NCBI GenBank assembly: GCA_918797485.1
Contig: CAKKNE010000002.1
Span: forward strand, 1,144,501-1,208,500
Direction: 5' to 3'
Source: Pelagomonas calceolata
Taxonomy: Eukaryota; Sar; Pelagophyceae; Pelagomonadales; Pelagomonadaceae
Length of the DNA: 64,000 nucleotides
Shown: in pieces, positions 26,686-37,064 of the stretch
Layout: every line of letters starts with the position of its first letter
Position numbering within the stretch: the first letter of the stretch is position 1
Made by a program: the position numbers and the translations under genes
The notes under the pieces: model-generated
Seen by the model: only the letters and a program-made list of their open reading frames with translations
Database searches by the model: none
What the model was told of the DNA's origin: nothing

Positions 26686-29057
26686 TTATATGGTCGGTGA
26701 ACGCACTCTCTCGGTCGGCGGCCGGATGCGCCTTGCTAATGTAATTTTGCGCCGCGCCGCCGCGAGCTTGGCCTTGGCGGCCGTGATTCGTTCCCGCTTC
26801 TCGGCGCGAGCGCGCGCGTCCTCAACGGACGACCCGATGTTCTTCAATTTTTTGCGCACTTCCCTCAGCCGGTTCGACGCCGCCAGTCGAGGAGAAGCGC
26901 CCGCCACAAAGCCGTGGGGCACGGTGATCGTCTCCTCATTTACTTTGAACGAGTCGCCCTGTCTCAGACCAGCGGGCACCGTCACATTCAACTGATCTCC
27001 AGTAAGCGTCTCCAACAATTTCCGCAATTCAAGTTCCTCCTCCGTGAGGTGTTCCCGGTCCTCGATCTGGTGCTCGACAAACAACGCCCGCTTCGCATAG
27101 AACTCATACATAAAGTCGATCGTAACTAACGCGCAAACGTATAATATCGTCCAGACGTTTTCGCGATCCTTCTTGGGCCAGACGCACCCCAGCACGATGA
27201 TTATGCATAGCATTAACCGTATAGACACCCGAGCCTTCTTCTTCGTCCACCACACTCCCCGATCATTATGGAGCTTGCCGTGGAACAAAGCTATTATGGA
27301 TAGGGAGAGTAGTAGCACACAGGTGAATCCTAAGAAGAGGTTTCGTTCCCTAACAAGCCATTTATGACCCGTGGCCGCCCAATGTAAGACCGCGCCCGCG
27401 CCCGCGGCACTTATATATAACGGTAAGTGCGCTAGAGTCCACATGATGCTTCTTAACGCATTGACGTTGATGGCGTGCTTCGCGACGCAGCTCTGTAACT
27501 CAAAATAGAGTAACTTGATCAGTAGAGCGTAGTAAACACTGAGACAGGCCACGAGCATCTTCTTCACGCTGTCGCTCTGTTGTAAAATAGCGACGGCGGC
27601 AAATAAAGATTCCCCACAGGTAATGATGACGAGCAGCCCGAATCGCTCCGAGACGTACTCCACATTAACGACTAACGTCGATAACGAGTGGGGCCCGATC
27701 CCGCTATGAGGAAGCATCCAGCTCCCACAGTACATGAACGGCAGGTAAATGGCCCACAACGCGTACCCGAGCCAGCCTATTTCTATGTGTCCTAGGTCTG
27801 GATGTAAAATGACCACGAACAGGAGTGATACGAATGCATTCGCTATGAGGTTAACAGCTTCCGTCGTCAGCGTCCGCCAGTGGATCGGCTGGCTTAGGAA
27901 CGAATCGGCGACGGACCACAGCCCCAAACCGTTCGCGAGCGCGTTCCAGGCGTGGAACTTCCAGACACATGCATCGCCGTGCGGCGCCGCGCCTGCGTGA
28001 ATATTGAAGGTGAGTCGCGGCGGTGGCGTGTGGGGCGCTCTCGCGTCGATGGCGTATGGTGTCTCTCGCAGATGGCGTCCAACCCCATGCCGGGGCGTCC
28101 GAGCTTACGGCCGAGCCCACTGCGGAGCCTCGAGCCCACGGATGATTGGTCGTGGAGCCAACAGCCGAGCCTATGGCCCAGACCATGGCCAAGCCCACGT
28201 ATACGCCATCGACGCGACGCCGCCGACACCGGCACGCCATCGCAGCGACGCTCGCAAGGGGACTCGGACAGCGCAAGACGCCATCGCCGCGACGCTCGAA
28301 GACCAAGGGACGCCGGCCGCGCACCGCCCATGCCCAGGCAACAGATCGCCCGGCCCAGGAGTAAGAGAGAGCCGAATAAGTCGTTCCGCCGCCACTGGGC
28401 CCGGTGGCCGTCCGTAAAACGTCGGACAGAGATCACCGTCGCCGTCTCGAGACAATATAAAAACACGGCTCGCGGGAAGCTCATATGGACATCACTCGAA
28501 GACAACCTCCTATGATGTACATCACTCTCAGATGATAGGGTCAGGCACGACGCCAGCGACCCGAACGCCGCCACCAAGGCCAAATCAAAAAACAGCTCGT
28601 CCCAGCTCGATTTGGTCTCTTTATGTAAGTTGAGGACGTGGGTACAGTACCACTCGTGCTCCTTGAGCGTGAGTGGCGGGCAATAGATGCCTTCTATCGC
28701 CTCGAAGACCTCCTCTACCGACTCTTCACTGTCGTAGCCGCCCGGGTCGTCATCAAATAAAACGTCCTCGACGTTCGAGAAGAAGGAGTCGTTCAGGAGG
28801 CCTTGGTCCTTTTGGCTACCGATGTTTCTTTGTGTTCCTTGGCGCCAACTACCTGAGCCTCTCAGCAGCGACTTGACGCGCTGGTTGATGGGCTCCGGCC
28901 TAGCATGACTCTCGTAGTCCGACTTGCGCTGTTCAGTATCGTCCCAGCCGCTCGAGCCCCACCGGCCCTCGAGCTTCGACTCCGTGGCGGGCTCGGCGGG
29001 CTCGGCGGCGTCGTCGCCGGCGTCCTCGAAGGCGTCAACGTTCACGATCTCCGCCAT
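26686..29057 (-). CDS. LtrA-like multi-pass membrane protein
   Basis: Exons 29057-28325 and 27992-26686 give about 679 residues. After an acidic cytosolic N-terminus (about 140 residues) comes SSWDELFFDLALVAAFG, the signature start of bacterial low-temperature-requirement A (LtrA) proteins, then FLYCLETATVISVRRFTDG, and after the intron HWRTLTTEAVNLIANAF and ERFGLLVIITCGESLFAAV, another hallmark. About ten helices can be counted. The tail is a helical coiled coil. LtrA function is poorly known. The intron removes a 332-nt insert; its donor was picked because it rebuilds the codon and because a near-duplicate of the acceptor flank sits at the donor. Confidence 0.7.
27993..28324 (-). other. 332-nt intron of the LtrA-like gene, introner-core type
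   Basis: Minus strand, donor GTGCGCGG, acceptor CACGCAG followed by GCGCGGCG. The two flanks share GCGCGGC, possibly an old target duplication. Inside are four or more copies of the GTCGCGTCGATGGCGT core. On the plus strand the same DNA also shows a chance GTGAGT...CAG pair. Confidence 0.6.
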
Positions 29058-29716
29058 CGCGTCAACGTTCGCTTACTTAATGTGCTGCGTTGGCCGCGCT
29101 CGTGCTGCGGCGCTCCACTCCTGCAGGCGCTCCAATCGGTGTGTGGGCGCGCGCGTGTTGCGCCCGCTGCCGCGCGGTGCTGCCGCGATTCGTGTGAAGG
29201 AAAGCGGGCTGCCCCGGCCGCGCGCGTGCCCTCGCGCGGTTGTTGTTCCGCGGTTTAAGCCTCGGCCGCGCCCGCCCTTCTAGGTTTTGGGCTTTCGGCC
29301 CCGACTCGCGCGCGACCCGTCCAACGCGCCCCGTGGTCCTCGTGAACACTCCAAGCACGAATCAAGGACCTCCAACACCGCCCATGCAAGCGAAAGTGGC
29401 CTCGCAAATATTTTTCCCAGAGAAACACACCTACACCCCTCCCGGCCCCGTCCCCAACAACAAAGGAAGCACATAGAAGTCCAAAATTCCATTCCCCATA
29501 TGAGAATGAGAGCAGTACGGTAGTTACCTTAGGCGTATGGAGAAAGCAGGGTGAAAACGCCGGCGACCTCAGCCGCGCTTTTCGCAGCCCCCGCGGACGC
29601 AGAGACGCAGCGGCACCGCGCAACGCCGCGCGGCACCCTCCCGGAGCGCGCCCCCCACGGAAAACGCGGCGCCGCGCCGCCGCTCCATCAAAACAAAGAG
29701 CAGTCCCCTCAGCGGC
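29058..29716. other. Intergenic region between divergent genes
   Basis: 659 bp. No promoter-like element of the CTAG type is present. The part 29400-29520 is AC-rich and less GC-rich than its surroundings. Nothing else recognised. Confidence 0.5.
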
Positions 29717-31223
29717 ATGTCGCTGCTCAAAAGGACGAGAGACCCGGCGCGCAGCGCCCTCTTCGAGCCCGACCCGGCGACGGCCAAGCCGAAGCGCCGC
29801 CGCGCCCACAAGGCGCGCGACGTGAGCGACGACCTCGAGCTCGGTGCCGCGCCGGCGTCCCCGTCAAATTTTGGAGCGCGCCGCGCCACGCGAGCGGGCC
29901 GCGCGCGCCGCGCCGCGCGAGCCAGCGCCGCGCCGGCGGAAGCCGCGGCGGCGGCGGTGCGCGTCGGCGGCGGCCGCGGCCTCTCCGCCGCGCGCCACGC
30001 GCGGGCCCCGTGGAAACGCGTTTCCGCGCGCGCCGCGCCGCCGCGGCTTCCGCCGACCGCGGCGCTGGCTCGCGCGGCGCCGCCGACCGCGGCCTCTCCG
30101 CCACGCGAGAGGGCGCCGCGGTCGCGTCGATGGCGTCGAGAGACGCCGCGCCGCCGCGACGCCGTCGACGCGCCCCGCGAGAGAACCCGTGGTCGCCGCG
30201 ACGCCGCGCGCGGGCCCCTCACGGTACCACACCACAGGCAACGCCTTCCGGAAGATCTCCGCGCTGGCGGCGCCGGTCGCCATCCCGAAGCAGCAGGGCC
30301 TCACGCGCCAGCAGGCGCTGGGCCGACTCGGCGGCAAGTGCGCCGGGTCCATCGGCGAGAACAAGTTCGCCGTCGAGGTCGCGGCCGACGGAAGATCGAG
30401 GTGCCAATTGCGGACGTGCAAGGTCCCGCTGAAGATCGGCGAGTTACGCCTTGGAAAAAGACCGCCGTCGCTACGCCACGGCCAGAACAAGAAGTGCACG
30501 TGGTACCATCCCGAATGTGCCATGGTCGCCTTCGCGGCCTGCTCGAAGAAGTCGCGCGTCGTCGAGCGCGTCGAGGACATCGACTACGGCTTCGAAAGTC
30601 TCTCGGCGAAGGACCAGCAAAGAATTAGAAAGGCCATCGCGAACCGGCCCGTCGACAAGAGCGTTGTCCAGAGAAAGCCCTCGTCGAAGCCCCGCAAGTG
30701 CCACAAGGTCCCGATTGTACATGCCATCGACACGGACACGTCGTGTGCTTCCTCACTAGATGAGCGCGTCGGCCGGCTGACGGACGACGAGGACGTCGAC
30801 GAGAAGCCTTCTGGGTCGATCTCCATGTTGCGAGCCGCCGGATCGTTTGTCATGTCTCCGAGCAACCCGCCGCCGGCGCCGACCGAAGTCGCCGAGGAAC
30901 TGGCCAGTTTCGCGTTCGGCGGCTCGTTGGATTTCAACGAAGCCATGTCGTCCGAGATGCAGGACGAGCCGTTTTATCGGGACGCGTTTTATCGTTCTCC
31001 TTCGCGCTTAGAAGAGGCTCTCTCCGCGCCTCTGCCGCCGTCGCCGCCGGGCCAATACTCATTATTGCGGCCGCAACTCAATGATGGTACGGTCGACTGG
31101 CCGCAGGTGCCCCTCGACCAGCTCGTCGACGTCGCGATCACCGGTCCCCTGGCCTTAGTAGCCTGCGATGATGATGTAGAAACAGTCTCCGGCGACGTCG
31201 ACGTCGACTTCGCTGATCCCTAG
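29717..31223 (+). CDS. PARP-type zinc-finger protein
   Basis: Exons 29717-29843 and 30238-31223 give about 370 residues. After a basic N-terminus (KPKRRRAHK, likely nuclear targeting) and the intron, NKFAVEVAADGRSRCQLRTC, then KVPLKIGELRLGK, and CTWYHPECAM form a zf-PARP domain (about 88-145). It has a H-x2-C second ligand pair and a first pair spaced C-x4-C, wider than the usual C-x2-C. zf-PARP modules bind nicked or broken DNA, as in PARP1 and DNA ligase III. No catalytic PARP or ligase domain follows; the rest is acidic and disordered. Confidence 0.75.
29844..30237 (+). other. 394-nt intron with a long GC-rich inverted repeat
   Basis: GTGCCGCG...CCACAG, phase 1, longest intron seen. Arms at 29917-29955 and 30035-30073 are near-perfect inverted copies (GCGAGCCAGCGCCGCG against its complement) around a loop that contains the perfect 14-bp palindrome GGAAACGCGTTTCC. 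The 3' part holds a GTCGCGTCGATGGCGTCG core. Confidence 0.75.
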
Positions 31224-31389
31224 ATTCCCTGTCCCCATGTCCTTCCCATTCCTCACGGCAGCGCACCGCCGCGGGACTCTTTGAACAGAGTTTAACCCCA
31301 GCGGCCGTCGTCGCGCGCCCCTCCCCCAGTAGTTGTACTAAGTATGTACATATATGATCACGGTCACGGTACCTATCTAGTAGCCTTAC

Positions 31390-32403
31390 TCAGGGGCTCG
31401 GCTTCGCCGTCGCCCGCCGTTTAAAGTCTTCGTCCTGAGGATGGTCGAAGGACGCCTCCTCGTCGCCGCCCTCCAGGTCGCCGCTCATGCTCCGTTTGTC
31501 GGCTAATCTATAACCCATGATGTCGTCTCGGACCGATTCGGGAAACACGGGCGCCGTCGGTAATAACCAGTCGTAGCGAAAACCCCGCGATCGCCCCCCA
31601 AAGACCTCGTTCACGTCCGACGCGCACTCCGTCTCCTCGCCCTTCAAGCGATCGATCTTCGCGACATTTGTCCGCAACACGCTCCATTGGTCCGCGAGCA
31701 TGCACGCCGTGAACAACCCGAACAACAAGGCACAAAACGCAACCAGAATAGTGCCGAGCTTGCCCGGGTTGAAACTTTGTTTAGCTAGCTCGATCGTCGC
31801 GTCGTCATCATACCGCTCCTGCCTTCGCTGTTGCCTATTCATCTTTGGTAAGCGAGGTGCCGCGTAGGTCAACTGCACGATGACGACCATGGAATGGATA
31901 CATAGAGCAAACGTATACCCGATGAACAGGATGAAAAACTTGTGATTGAGCACGCCAATGGCGTTGTTCGTCCACGGGCAGTAGTGGTCCATCTTGACGA
32001 TGCATCTATTGGTTACGGAGTCGTGGTGGGCGCGCGGCGGCTTGTAGGACGCGCAGCGGTGGCACCAGCCCTTTGCTCGTGATCTGTAGCCGGAGGCCGC
32101 GGACGCGGCGAGGCGTGCCCGCTCTTCGTCTCGCGCCAACGGGGCGGCGGCTCGCGGCACGGCGCCCGGATCTGACAGCATCGCCTTCAAGTGGGATAAC
32201 GACGCCATCCCTCCCAGCGTCAGGCAGACGATTGCATTGAGTAAACCGGTAATACCGACGCCGTGCCTATACAAGTCGTGCAGAATCGACGACACCGAGA
32301 ACAGGATGACCACTTGCGATAAAATAGCGCAGCACAACCCGCACACATCGAGACAGAGCCAATACCTCGCGTCGGCGCCGGTACCTAACAAAGGCCTTGG
32401 CAT
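31390..32403 (-). CDS. DHHC-family protein S-acyltransferase with a DHYC active site
   Basis: First ATG at 32403 gives 337 residues. The frame stays open upstream to 32508, and the segment just upstream (QDPTFEILKVALRNQYRAR) looks protein-like, so a non-ATG start or missing 5' exon is possible. Two helices, then the Cys-rich domain WCHRCASYKPPRAHHDS, RCIVKMDHYCPWTNNAIG, then two more helices and a cytosolic tail. The active motif is DHYC, as in yeast Akr1-type enzymes, rather than DHHC. These enzymes attach palmitate to Cys of membrane-associated proteins, mostly at Golgi. Confidence 0.85.
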   Translation of the reverse strand: MPRPLLGTGADARYWLCLDVCGLCCAILSQVVILFSVSSILHDLYRHGVGITGLLNAIVCLTLGGMASLSHLKAMLSDPGAVPRAAAPLARDEERARLAASAASGYRSRAKGWCHRCASYKPPRAHHDSVTNRCIVKMDHYCPWTNNAIGVLNHKFFILFIGYTFALCIHSMVVIVQLTYAAPRLPKMNRQQRRQERYDDDATIELAKQSFNPGKLGTILVAFCALLFGLFTACMLADQWSVLRTNVAKIDRLKGEETECASDVNEVFGGRSRGFRYDWLLPTAPVFPESVRDDIMGYRLADKRSMSGDLEGGDEEASFDHPQDEDFKRRATAKPSP

Positions 32404-33093
32404 CGCGCGCGCCCTATATTGGTTCCGCAGCGCAACCTTCAAAATCTCGAAGGTCGGGTCCTGGACCTGTTCGGGTTTGCGCCGCGCGGCGCCGGCTTCG
32501 GCCGCCACGTTTATGTTCTCCGCGCTCCGGCGCCGCGGCGGCGCGTGGACCCGGTCGAGGAAGACGGCCGCGCGCGACGTGGTGGCGGCCGCGCGCCGGC
32601 CTTTTGGCCCTCCGGCGGCGGCTCACGGCCCGCGTACGAACCGCTAGAGTCCAAAAACCGGGCTACCGGTTGATGCGCTGTACCGCTCGTCGGGCGCCTT
32701 GGCGCGGCTAGTGTTGCCCGTGCCGTGGATATGAATCGTCTACAGAGCTATTGCGCCTGATAACTGATTTCAGAAGCAGCTTTAAGGACGACAAAAAGCC
32801 GGCCAAAGCACGCGCAGCTTAGACTAGTATGTCACTGTACTCTAGCCCGAAAAAATAAACACGACGTACGAGACGCGCCAGCTGCGTACGAGGCTAGTTG
32901 TGCTCCTGAAAACATTTTTAGACTATTTGGCAGACGCACGGAGCACCAGTCGTATTCCTCTGATCATAGGCGGCTCAGTCCCTCCAAAAAGGCTGAGAGA
33001 GCCCCTCGAGTGAAACCGGCGCGCCTACGCACGGGAACCGCTACGTGACATGTACTCGCCCGCCAGCACGACGCCGCCGCGAACACCGCACTG
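32404..33093. other. Intergenic region between divergent genes
   Basis: 690 bp, including the open upstream extension of the acyltransferase frame (to 32508) and a degenerate promoter-like element (32824-32846). The part after 32740 is notably less GC-rich. Confidence 0.5.
32824..32846 (-). promoter_or_regulatory. Recurrent CTAG-flanked promoter-like element, copy 10 (degenerate)
   Basis: On the minus strand it begins GCTAGAGTACAGT and ends ACATACTAG, four mismatches to copies 3 and 9. It faces the acyltransferase gene. Confidence 0.4.
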
Positions 33094-34422
33094 ATGTGCC
33101 GCCCCCCAACCCAAGACGAGATAGCAAACGAGCCCTCGCTCGCGCGGACCTTCTGGCGGCTGCGGGCCGTCGCCCTCGTCGCGTGCTGCGACGAAGCCTT
33201 GTTCAGCTTCGCGACGGGCGCGACGCACTACCCTTATCTGAGGACGCTCGTCCGCTGCCACGCTCGTTCGTCGAGTTTCAGCGGCTCCGCGCGCTGCGGC
33301 GACGCCGACGTCGTTTTACAAAGGGGCGCGCGGCTCGGCGGCTGGGCGACCTTCGCTGTCGTCGTGGGCAACGTCCTGTGCGTGCTGCTCTGGGCGCCGC
33401 GGATCGACTCCTTGGGCAGGCGCCATACTATAATAAGAAGCCTCGGCGGCCTCGCGCTGGGTTTACTGGCTCTGGCCGGCGCGGCACAGCTGGACTCGGT
33501 CGCCCTGTCGCTCGGCGCCTACGTCGTCATGGCCGCGACGTCGGCGACGCAGGCCGCCGCCGCGGCGCTGGCGTCCGATAGCATCGAGAAGGACGCGCGC
33601 CAGAGAACCGCTCTAGCGGTAGTAGGCGGCGCCCGGGGCGCGGGCACCGTCGTCGCCGCCGCCGCGGGCTACTTTGTTTTGAGAAGGGACCTCGAGGACT
33701 ATGCAATACCCTACGCGGCCTGCGCGGCCCTAGCGTTGATCGGGGCGGCGCTCGCGCGGGGCGCGTTGCCCGAGGACGCGCCTCCACAACAGACGGAGCG
33801 CGACTGGCGCCGCGGCGCGCGGGCCCTCGTATCAAACTGCCACCGCGCGGCCGCGGCCCTCTCTATTACAACCGCGGCCTACTACGCCGGCTTCTCTATA
33901 TTAAGCTCGTGGGGCATCTCGCAGCTCGGCCTCGCGCAGGCGACGCTGTCGCTCGTGGTGTTGGTCCAGTATGCGGGAATGGCCCTCGGCGCCCTCGCCG
34001 CGAGTCTCGTCGGAGGCGCGATCGCCGTCGCGGGCGGCTTGGTCGCGACGGGCCTCGCGGCGCCGCGCGCACCTTTATTGGTCTGGGCGCTGCCGCCGAT
34101 CGCGGGCGTGGGACTGGGCGCGGCGTCGACGGCGGCGTCGACTGAAGTCGGTATCGGCGTCGAGCAGGAAGACCAGGGCCAGGCCCAGGCCGTGCTATTG
34201 CTACTGGGCTACGTCGGGGCGGCCCTGGGGTGCCTCCTGGGCCCCCGGCTCTACGCGCCGGAGGCATCGGTGTTGAGGGCGTCGCTTCCATTTTTGGTGG
34301 GCGCGGGCGTGGCGGTGGCGACAGCGCTCGGTCTCATCGCCACGGCGCCTCGCTCAGCGGGACCGCTCGAGGAGACGCTCCTCGACGAAGACTCCGAGGA
34401 GGCGGACCCGGGCGAAGTGTGA
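33094..34422 (+). CDS. MFS transporter, SV2-like or organic-ion type
   Basis: A 442-residue intronless protein with about eleven or twelve helices. The loop after helix 3 reads APRIDSLGRRHTIIRSLGG, the D-x-x-G-R-R form of MFS motif A. Helix 1 has a large first outer loop (CHARSSSFSGSARCGD) with paired Cys, as in organic-cation/SV2 relatives. The C-terminus is acidic (ETLLDEDSEEAD), resembling an acidic di-leucine sorting signal. Substrate unknown. Confidence 0.75.
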   Translation: MCRPPTQDEIANEPSLARTFWRLRAVALVACCDEALFSFATGATHYPYLRTLVRCHARSSSFSGSARCGDADVVLQRGARLGGWATFAVVVGNVLCVLLWAPRIDSLGRRHTIIRSLGGLALGLLALAGAAQLDSVALSLGAYVVMAATSATQAAAAALASDSIEKDARQRTALAVVGGARGAGTVVAAAAGYFVLRRDLEDYAIPYAACAALALIGAALARGALPEDAPPQQTERDWRRGARALVSNCHRAAAALSITTAAYYAGFSILSSWGISQLGLAQATLSLVVLVQYAGMALGALAASLVGGAIAVAGGLVATGLAAPRAPLLVWALPPIAGVGLGAASTAASTEVGIGVEQEDQGQAQAVLLLLGYVGAALGCLLGPRLYAPEASVLRASLPFLVGAGVAVATALGLIATAPRSAGPLEETLLDEDSEEADPGEV

Positions 34423-34586
34423 CGATCCAGCGAGGCCTCCACGCCGTCGACGCGAGTCCCGGAAGAGAACTGTAAATAATTGTGTTTTTTCCTTAGGGAG
34501 GGAAGGGCCGAGTCCTGCAATAGCGGTGCGGTACCGAGTCCAGCAAATTGCGGTGCGGTACCGAGTCCTGCACGAGCGGTGCGACC
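34423..34586. repeat. Short tandem repeat between convergent genes
   Basis: Three copies of a 24-27-bp unit (34510-34535, 34536-34562, 34563-34586) starting GAGTCC and holding GCGGTGCGGTACC. A CACGCCGTCGACGCGAGTCC introner-core copy lies just upstream (34441-34460). Confidence 0.75.
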
Positions 34587-35693
34587 CTAACGATATGATT
34601 TCCCGAAGCCCGACAGCACGCCGCCCTCTTCGATGGCCCCGAACCGATCCTTGGCGATCGCCGCCTTGCGCTCCCGCTCCTCGATCATCATCTTCTGGAG
34701 GTGTTCCTGCACGTCCAACCGCTCCCGCAACTTCTCGTTCTGGGCGTGGTACTCGGCGGCAGCCACCAAGACGTTGACGTGGTCGCTCTCCGCTCTAAAC
34801 TGGGCCCCTTCGTCGAACTGCGACTCATTCACTTCTTTTCTGTACTTCTCGACGGCCTCGTTCTCTCCATAAATGCCGATGACCTGGGCCTTCGTCAATC
34901 CTCTATAATGGTCCGGCCGCACGCGGCCGTCCGCGAGGTACTCGCGCGCTTCGTTGAGCATCGGATCGTTGCGCATGCGTTCCATCTCGAGCGCGTTGCA
35001 CTCGGCGTCCAACACGGCGTCGTCCCATTCGCGCTGTTTTCTGTCCGCTACTTGGCGGTCTCTCGCCGCTCGCAGATCGAGTTGGACCTCGGCCTTGGCG
35101 CGTTTTTCTGCGGCTTCCACCTGAGCTCGTTGCTGGGAAACATGTCTTTCCCAGGCCGCAAATCTTCTGTCCTCTTCTTTCCCATCGTTCTTGTGGGCCT
35201 CCTTGAGGGCCATCTGTTCCAGACTCCAGGTCCGCATCTGGGCGTGCTGCCTTAACTTTCTCCGAGGCGCGCTTGGATCCTCCCCAACAAAGGTTTGTGC
35301 GGCGGCCTTGCCCGGTTCCAATTCGCTTGCGGACGCTAACTTGGGCAGGTCGTTCTTCGGTAAGGTGCTTCGCCGGTCCCAGTCCTGCTTGAGCGCTTGC
35401 AGCTCGGACTGCCTCTGTTCAAGGTCCGCCTGCCTTCTCTCTTCCACAATGAGTGAGACGCGCTCGGCCATGACGGCGTAGCGCTTGTCCAGTTCCCGCT
35501 CCTCGTCTCTTCGCGAATCGTTGTGCGCGATCTGGCGCGCCAGCGTCTCCACGGAGACATTGCGCCGCTTGCCCGAGTTAAAGCGCTTGGCGCGCTCGGC
35601 GTTCCGCGCCCGCCGCGCGTCGATGCGGTTTTGCTCCCTTTGGAGCGCCTCCACCTGCAGGGAGTGCACGGGGAACGCGGGAGCGTCGGCCAT
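34587..35693 (-). CDS. RIBC: RIB43A-like flagellar microtubule protein
   Basis: A 368-residue intronless protein that is almost entirely charged alpha helix. The N-terminal RRARNAERAKRFNSGKRR, then VSVETLARQI, is the typical RIB43A opening. Later come FAAWERHVSQQRAQ, DDAVLDAECNALEMERMR and YRGLTKAQVIGIYGENE, all in family order. RIB43A/RIBC proteins are inner proteins of doublet microtubules in cilia and flagella. Its presence suggests the alga has a flagellated stage or kept the gene. The ATG is at 35693. Confidence 0.8.
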   Translation of the reverse strand: MADAPAFPVHSLQVEALQREQNRIDARRARNAERAKRFNSGKRRNVSVETLARQIAHNDSRRDEERELDKRYAVMAERVSLIVEERRQADLEQRQSELQALKQDWDRRSTLPKNDLPKLASASELEPGKAAAQTFVGEDPSAPRRKLRQHAQMRTWSLEQMALKEAHKNDGKEEDRRFAAWERHVSQQRAQVEAAEKRAKAEVQLDLRAARDRQVADRKQREWDDAVLDAECNALEMERMRNDPMLNEAREYLADGRVRPDHYRGLTKAQVIGIYGENEAVEKYRKEVNESQFDEGAQFRAESDHVNVLVAAAEYHAQNEKLRERLDVQEHLQKMMIEERERKAAIAKDRFGAIEEGGVLSGFGKSYR

Positions 35694-35914
35694 GGTGCTC
35701 TGCGTCGGCGGCGCGCGGGCAGCTGGTGTTGCCCCCGGCGCGTCGGCACGTTGTGGGCAGCCTGGCGGCGCGAGGAGGCAGCGGCGCCGATAACGCCAAG
35801 CCTCCGTTGTTAGCCAAGTTTGCCTAGAGAGTTGTGCTGCGTGCTGCTTGAAGATGGCTGTGGGCGGTTCGTGAGGCTTGCTGGTGGTCGTAGAAGCATA
35901 CGTGCAAATAACGT

Positions 35915-35935
35915 GCTAGCGTAATCGGACACTAG
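35915..35935 (+). promoter_or_regulatory. Recurrent CTAG-flanked promoter-like element, copy 11 (21 nt)
   Basis: Begins GCTAGCGTAA and ends CGGACACTAG. Lies 200 bp upstream of the ATG at 36135. Its core is short like copy 7. The rest of 35694-36134 holds nothing recognised. Confidence 0.6.
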
Positions 35936-36134
35936 GAATCTCGCGCCAGCACAACAGTGGTTTTTGGGCAATCGCGACGTCAATTTTAGCCGTTTCACGC
36001 CGTGAACGCTCCAAGTGGACCTTCAGTGCCATAGCTCCGCAGCCCTGCCAGCAAACCGGACGTCTAGCGGCCCCCACATCGCACAGACAGCGCAGCTGCC
36101 AAACGCATTACGCCAGTCGGCGCGACACGGCAGG

Positions 36135-37064
36135 ATGGTCGTCGCCCCGCCCTCGCAAGCGTTGGACGCGCCAAACCTATTAGCAGCGGCGACGATGGTC
36201 GGCTTCCTCTACGTCGTCAAAATCGTTTCACAAATCGAGCGGCAGCAGACGGCCTGGAGCCCCTTCTGGCGCGACACCGCTGACGGAAGGGAGCCCATCT
36301 ATCGGAGGATGGTCGTGTTTGGTTCTTTAATAGCGCTGGGCATGGAAGCGCTGCAACACATCGTCGAGCAGGGCGTCAATTTTCATTTCCGGAGGAAAAA
36401 AGAGTCGAAGCCATTACCGCACAACCCGAACCAGCACCTGGACGAACTTGCGACGATCGATAAGGTCTTTATCGGGTGCAACAAGCTGTTAACTGTCTTC
36501 TTCGTCTACCACCTGACGCAAGCTTCATTGTTATTCCAGCACGTCAAGTGGGGTCTCGACGAGTTCACCTTCATGAACACGATCGGTGCTTTGATATTGT
36601 TCTTCTTCATCTACGACTTTGGGTACGCGACGTTCCACTGGATTCTGCACTGGCCCTCGTTATACCGATTGGTCCACATGCACCATCATAGACAGATTTC
36701 ACCAACAAGGGGAAATTATGATGCCATCAACGTGCACCCCTTCGAGTTTTTAGTTGGAGAGTACAACCACTTGTTTGTGGTCTGGCTCGTGCCGTGCCAC
36801 GCCGCTACCATACTCACGTTCCTGATCTGCGGTGGTGTACTAGCATCACTGAACCACACGCGCCTGGACCTCCAGATCCCGGGCTTCTACGACGTGCGGA
36901 ACCACGACGTGCACCACCGCTGGCCGCGGTCGAACTACGGCCAGTACACGATGTTCTGGGACCGCGTCTTCGGCTGGTACCGCGACTACGCGCCACCCCA
37001 TTTACCGAAGAAGCCGTCGTCCAACCAACTGGCGGCCGAAGCGAGCAAGGCCAAGGTGCCGTAA
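36135..37064 (+). CDS. Fatty-acid hydroxylase / sterol desaturase family membrane enzyme
   Basis: The ATG at 36135 gives 309 residues. Four or five helices and His boxes typical of the di-iron FA_hydroxylase superfamily: FHWILHW (H168, H172), HMHHHRQ (181-185), and NHDVHHRWPRSNYGQY (H257, H260, H261). EYNHLFVVW adds a further His. The superfamily includes C-4/C-5 sterol oxidases, fatty-acid hydroxylases and beta-carotene hydroxylase. The linker NPNQHLDELATIDK is not diagnostic, so sterol versus lipid substrate is open. Likely ER membrane. Confidence 0.8.
   Translation: MVVAPPSQALDAPNLLAAATMVGFLYVVKIVSQIERQQTAWSPFWRDTADGREPIYRRMVVFGSLIALGMEALQHIVEQGVNFHFRRKKESKPLPHNPNQHLDELATIDKVFIGCNKLLTVFFVYHLTQASLLFQHVKWGLDEFTFMNTIGALILFFFIYDFGYATFHWILHWPSLYRLVHMHHHRQISPTRGNYDAINVHPFEFLVGEYNHLFVVWLVPCHAATILTFLICGGVLASLNHTRLDLQIPGFYDVRNHDVHHRWPRSNYGQYTMFWDRVFGWYRDYAPPHLPKKPSSNQLAAEASKAKVP

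Noticed and set aside
27952-28515. Plus-strand gene with a GTGAGT...CAG intron opposite the LtrA-like gene
   Set aside because: The minus strand gives a continuous membrane protein with LtrA signatures on both sides; the plus-strand splice pair is a by-product of core repeats.
29569-30580. Several long frames on both strands over the PARP-zinc-finger gene intron
   Set aside because: They arise from the GC-rich inverted repeat in the intron; none has a recognisable domain.
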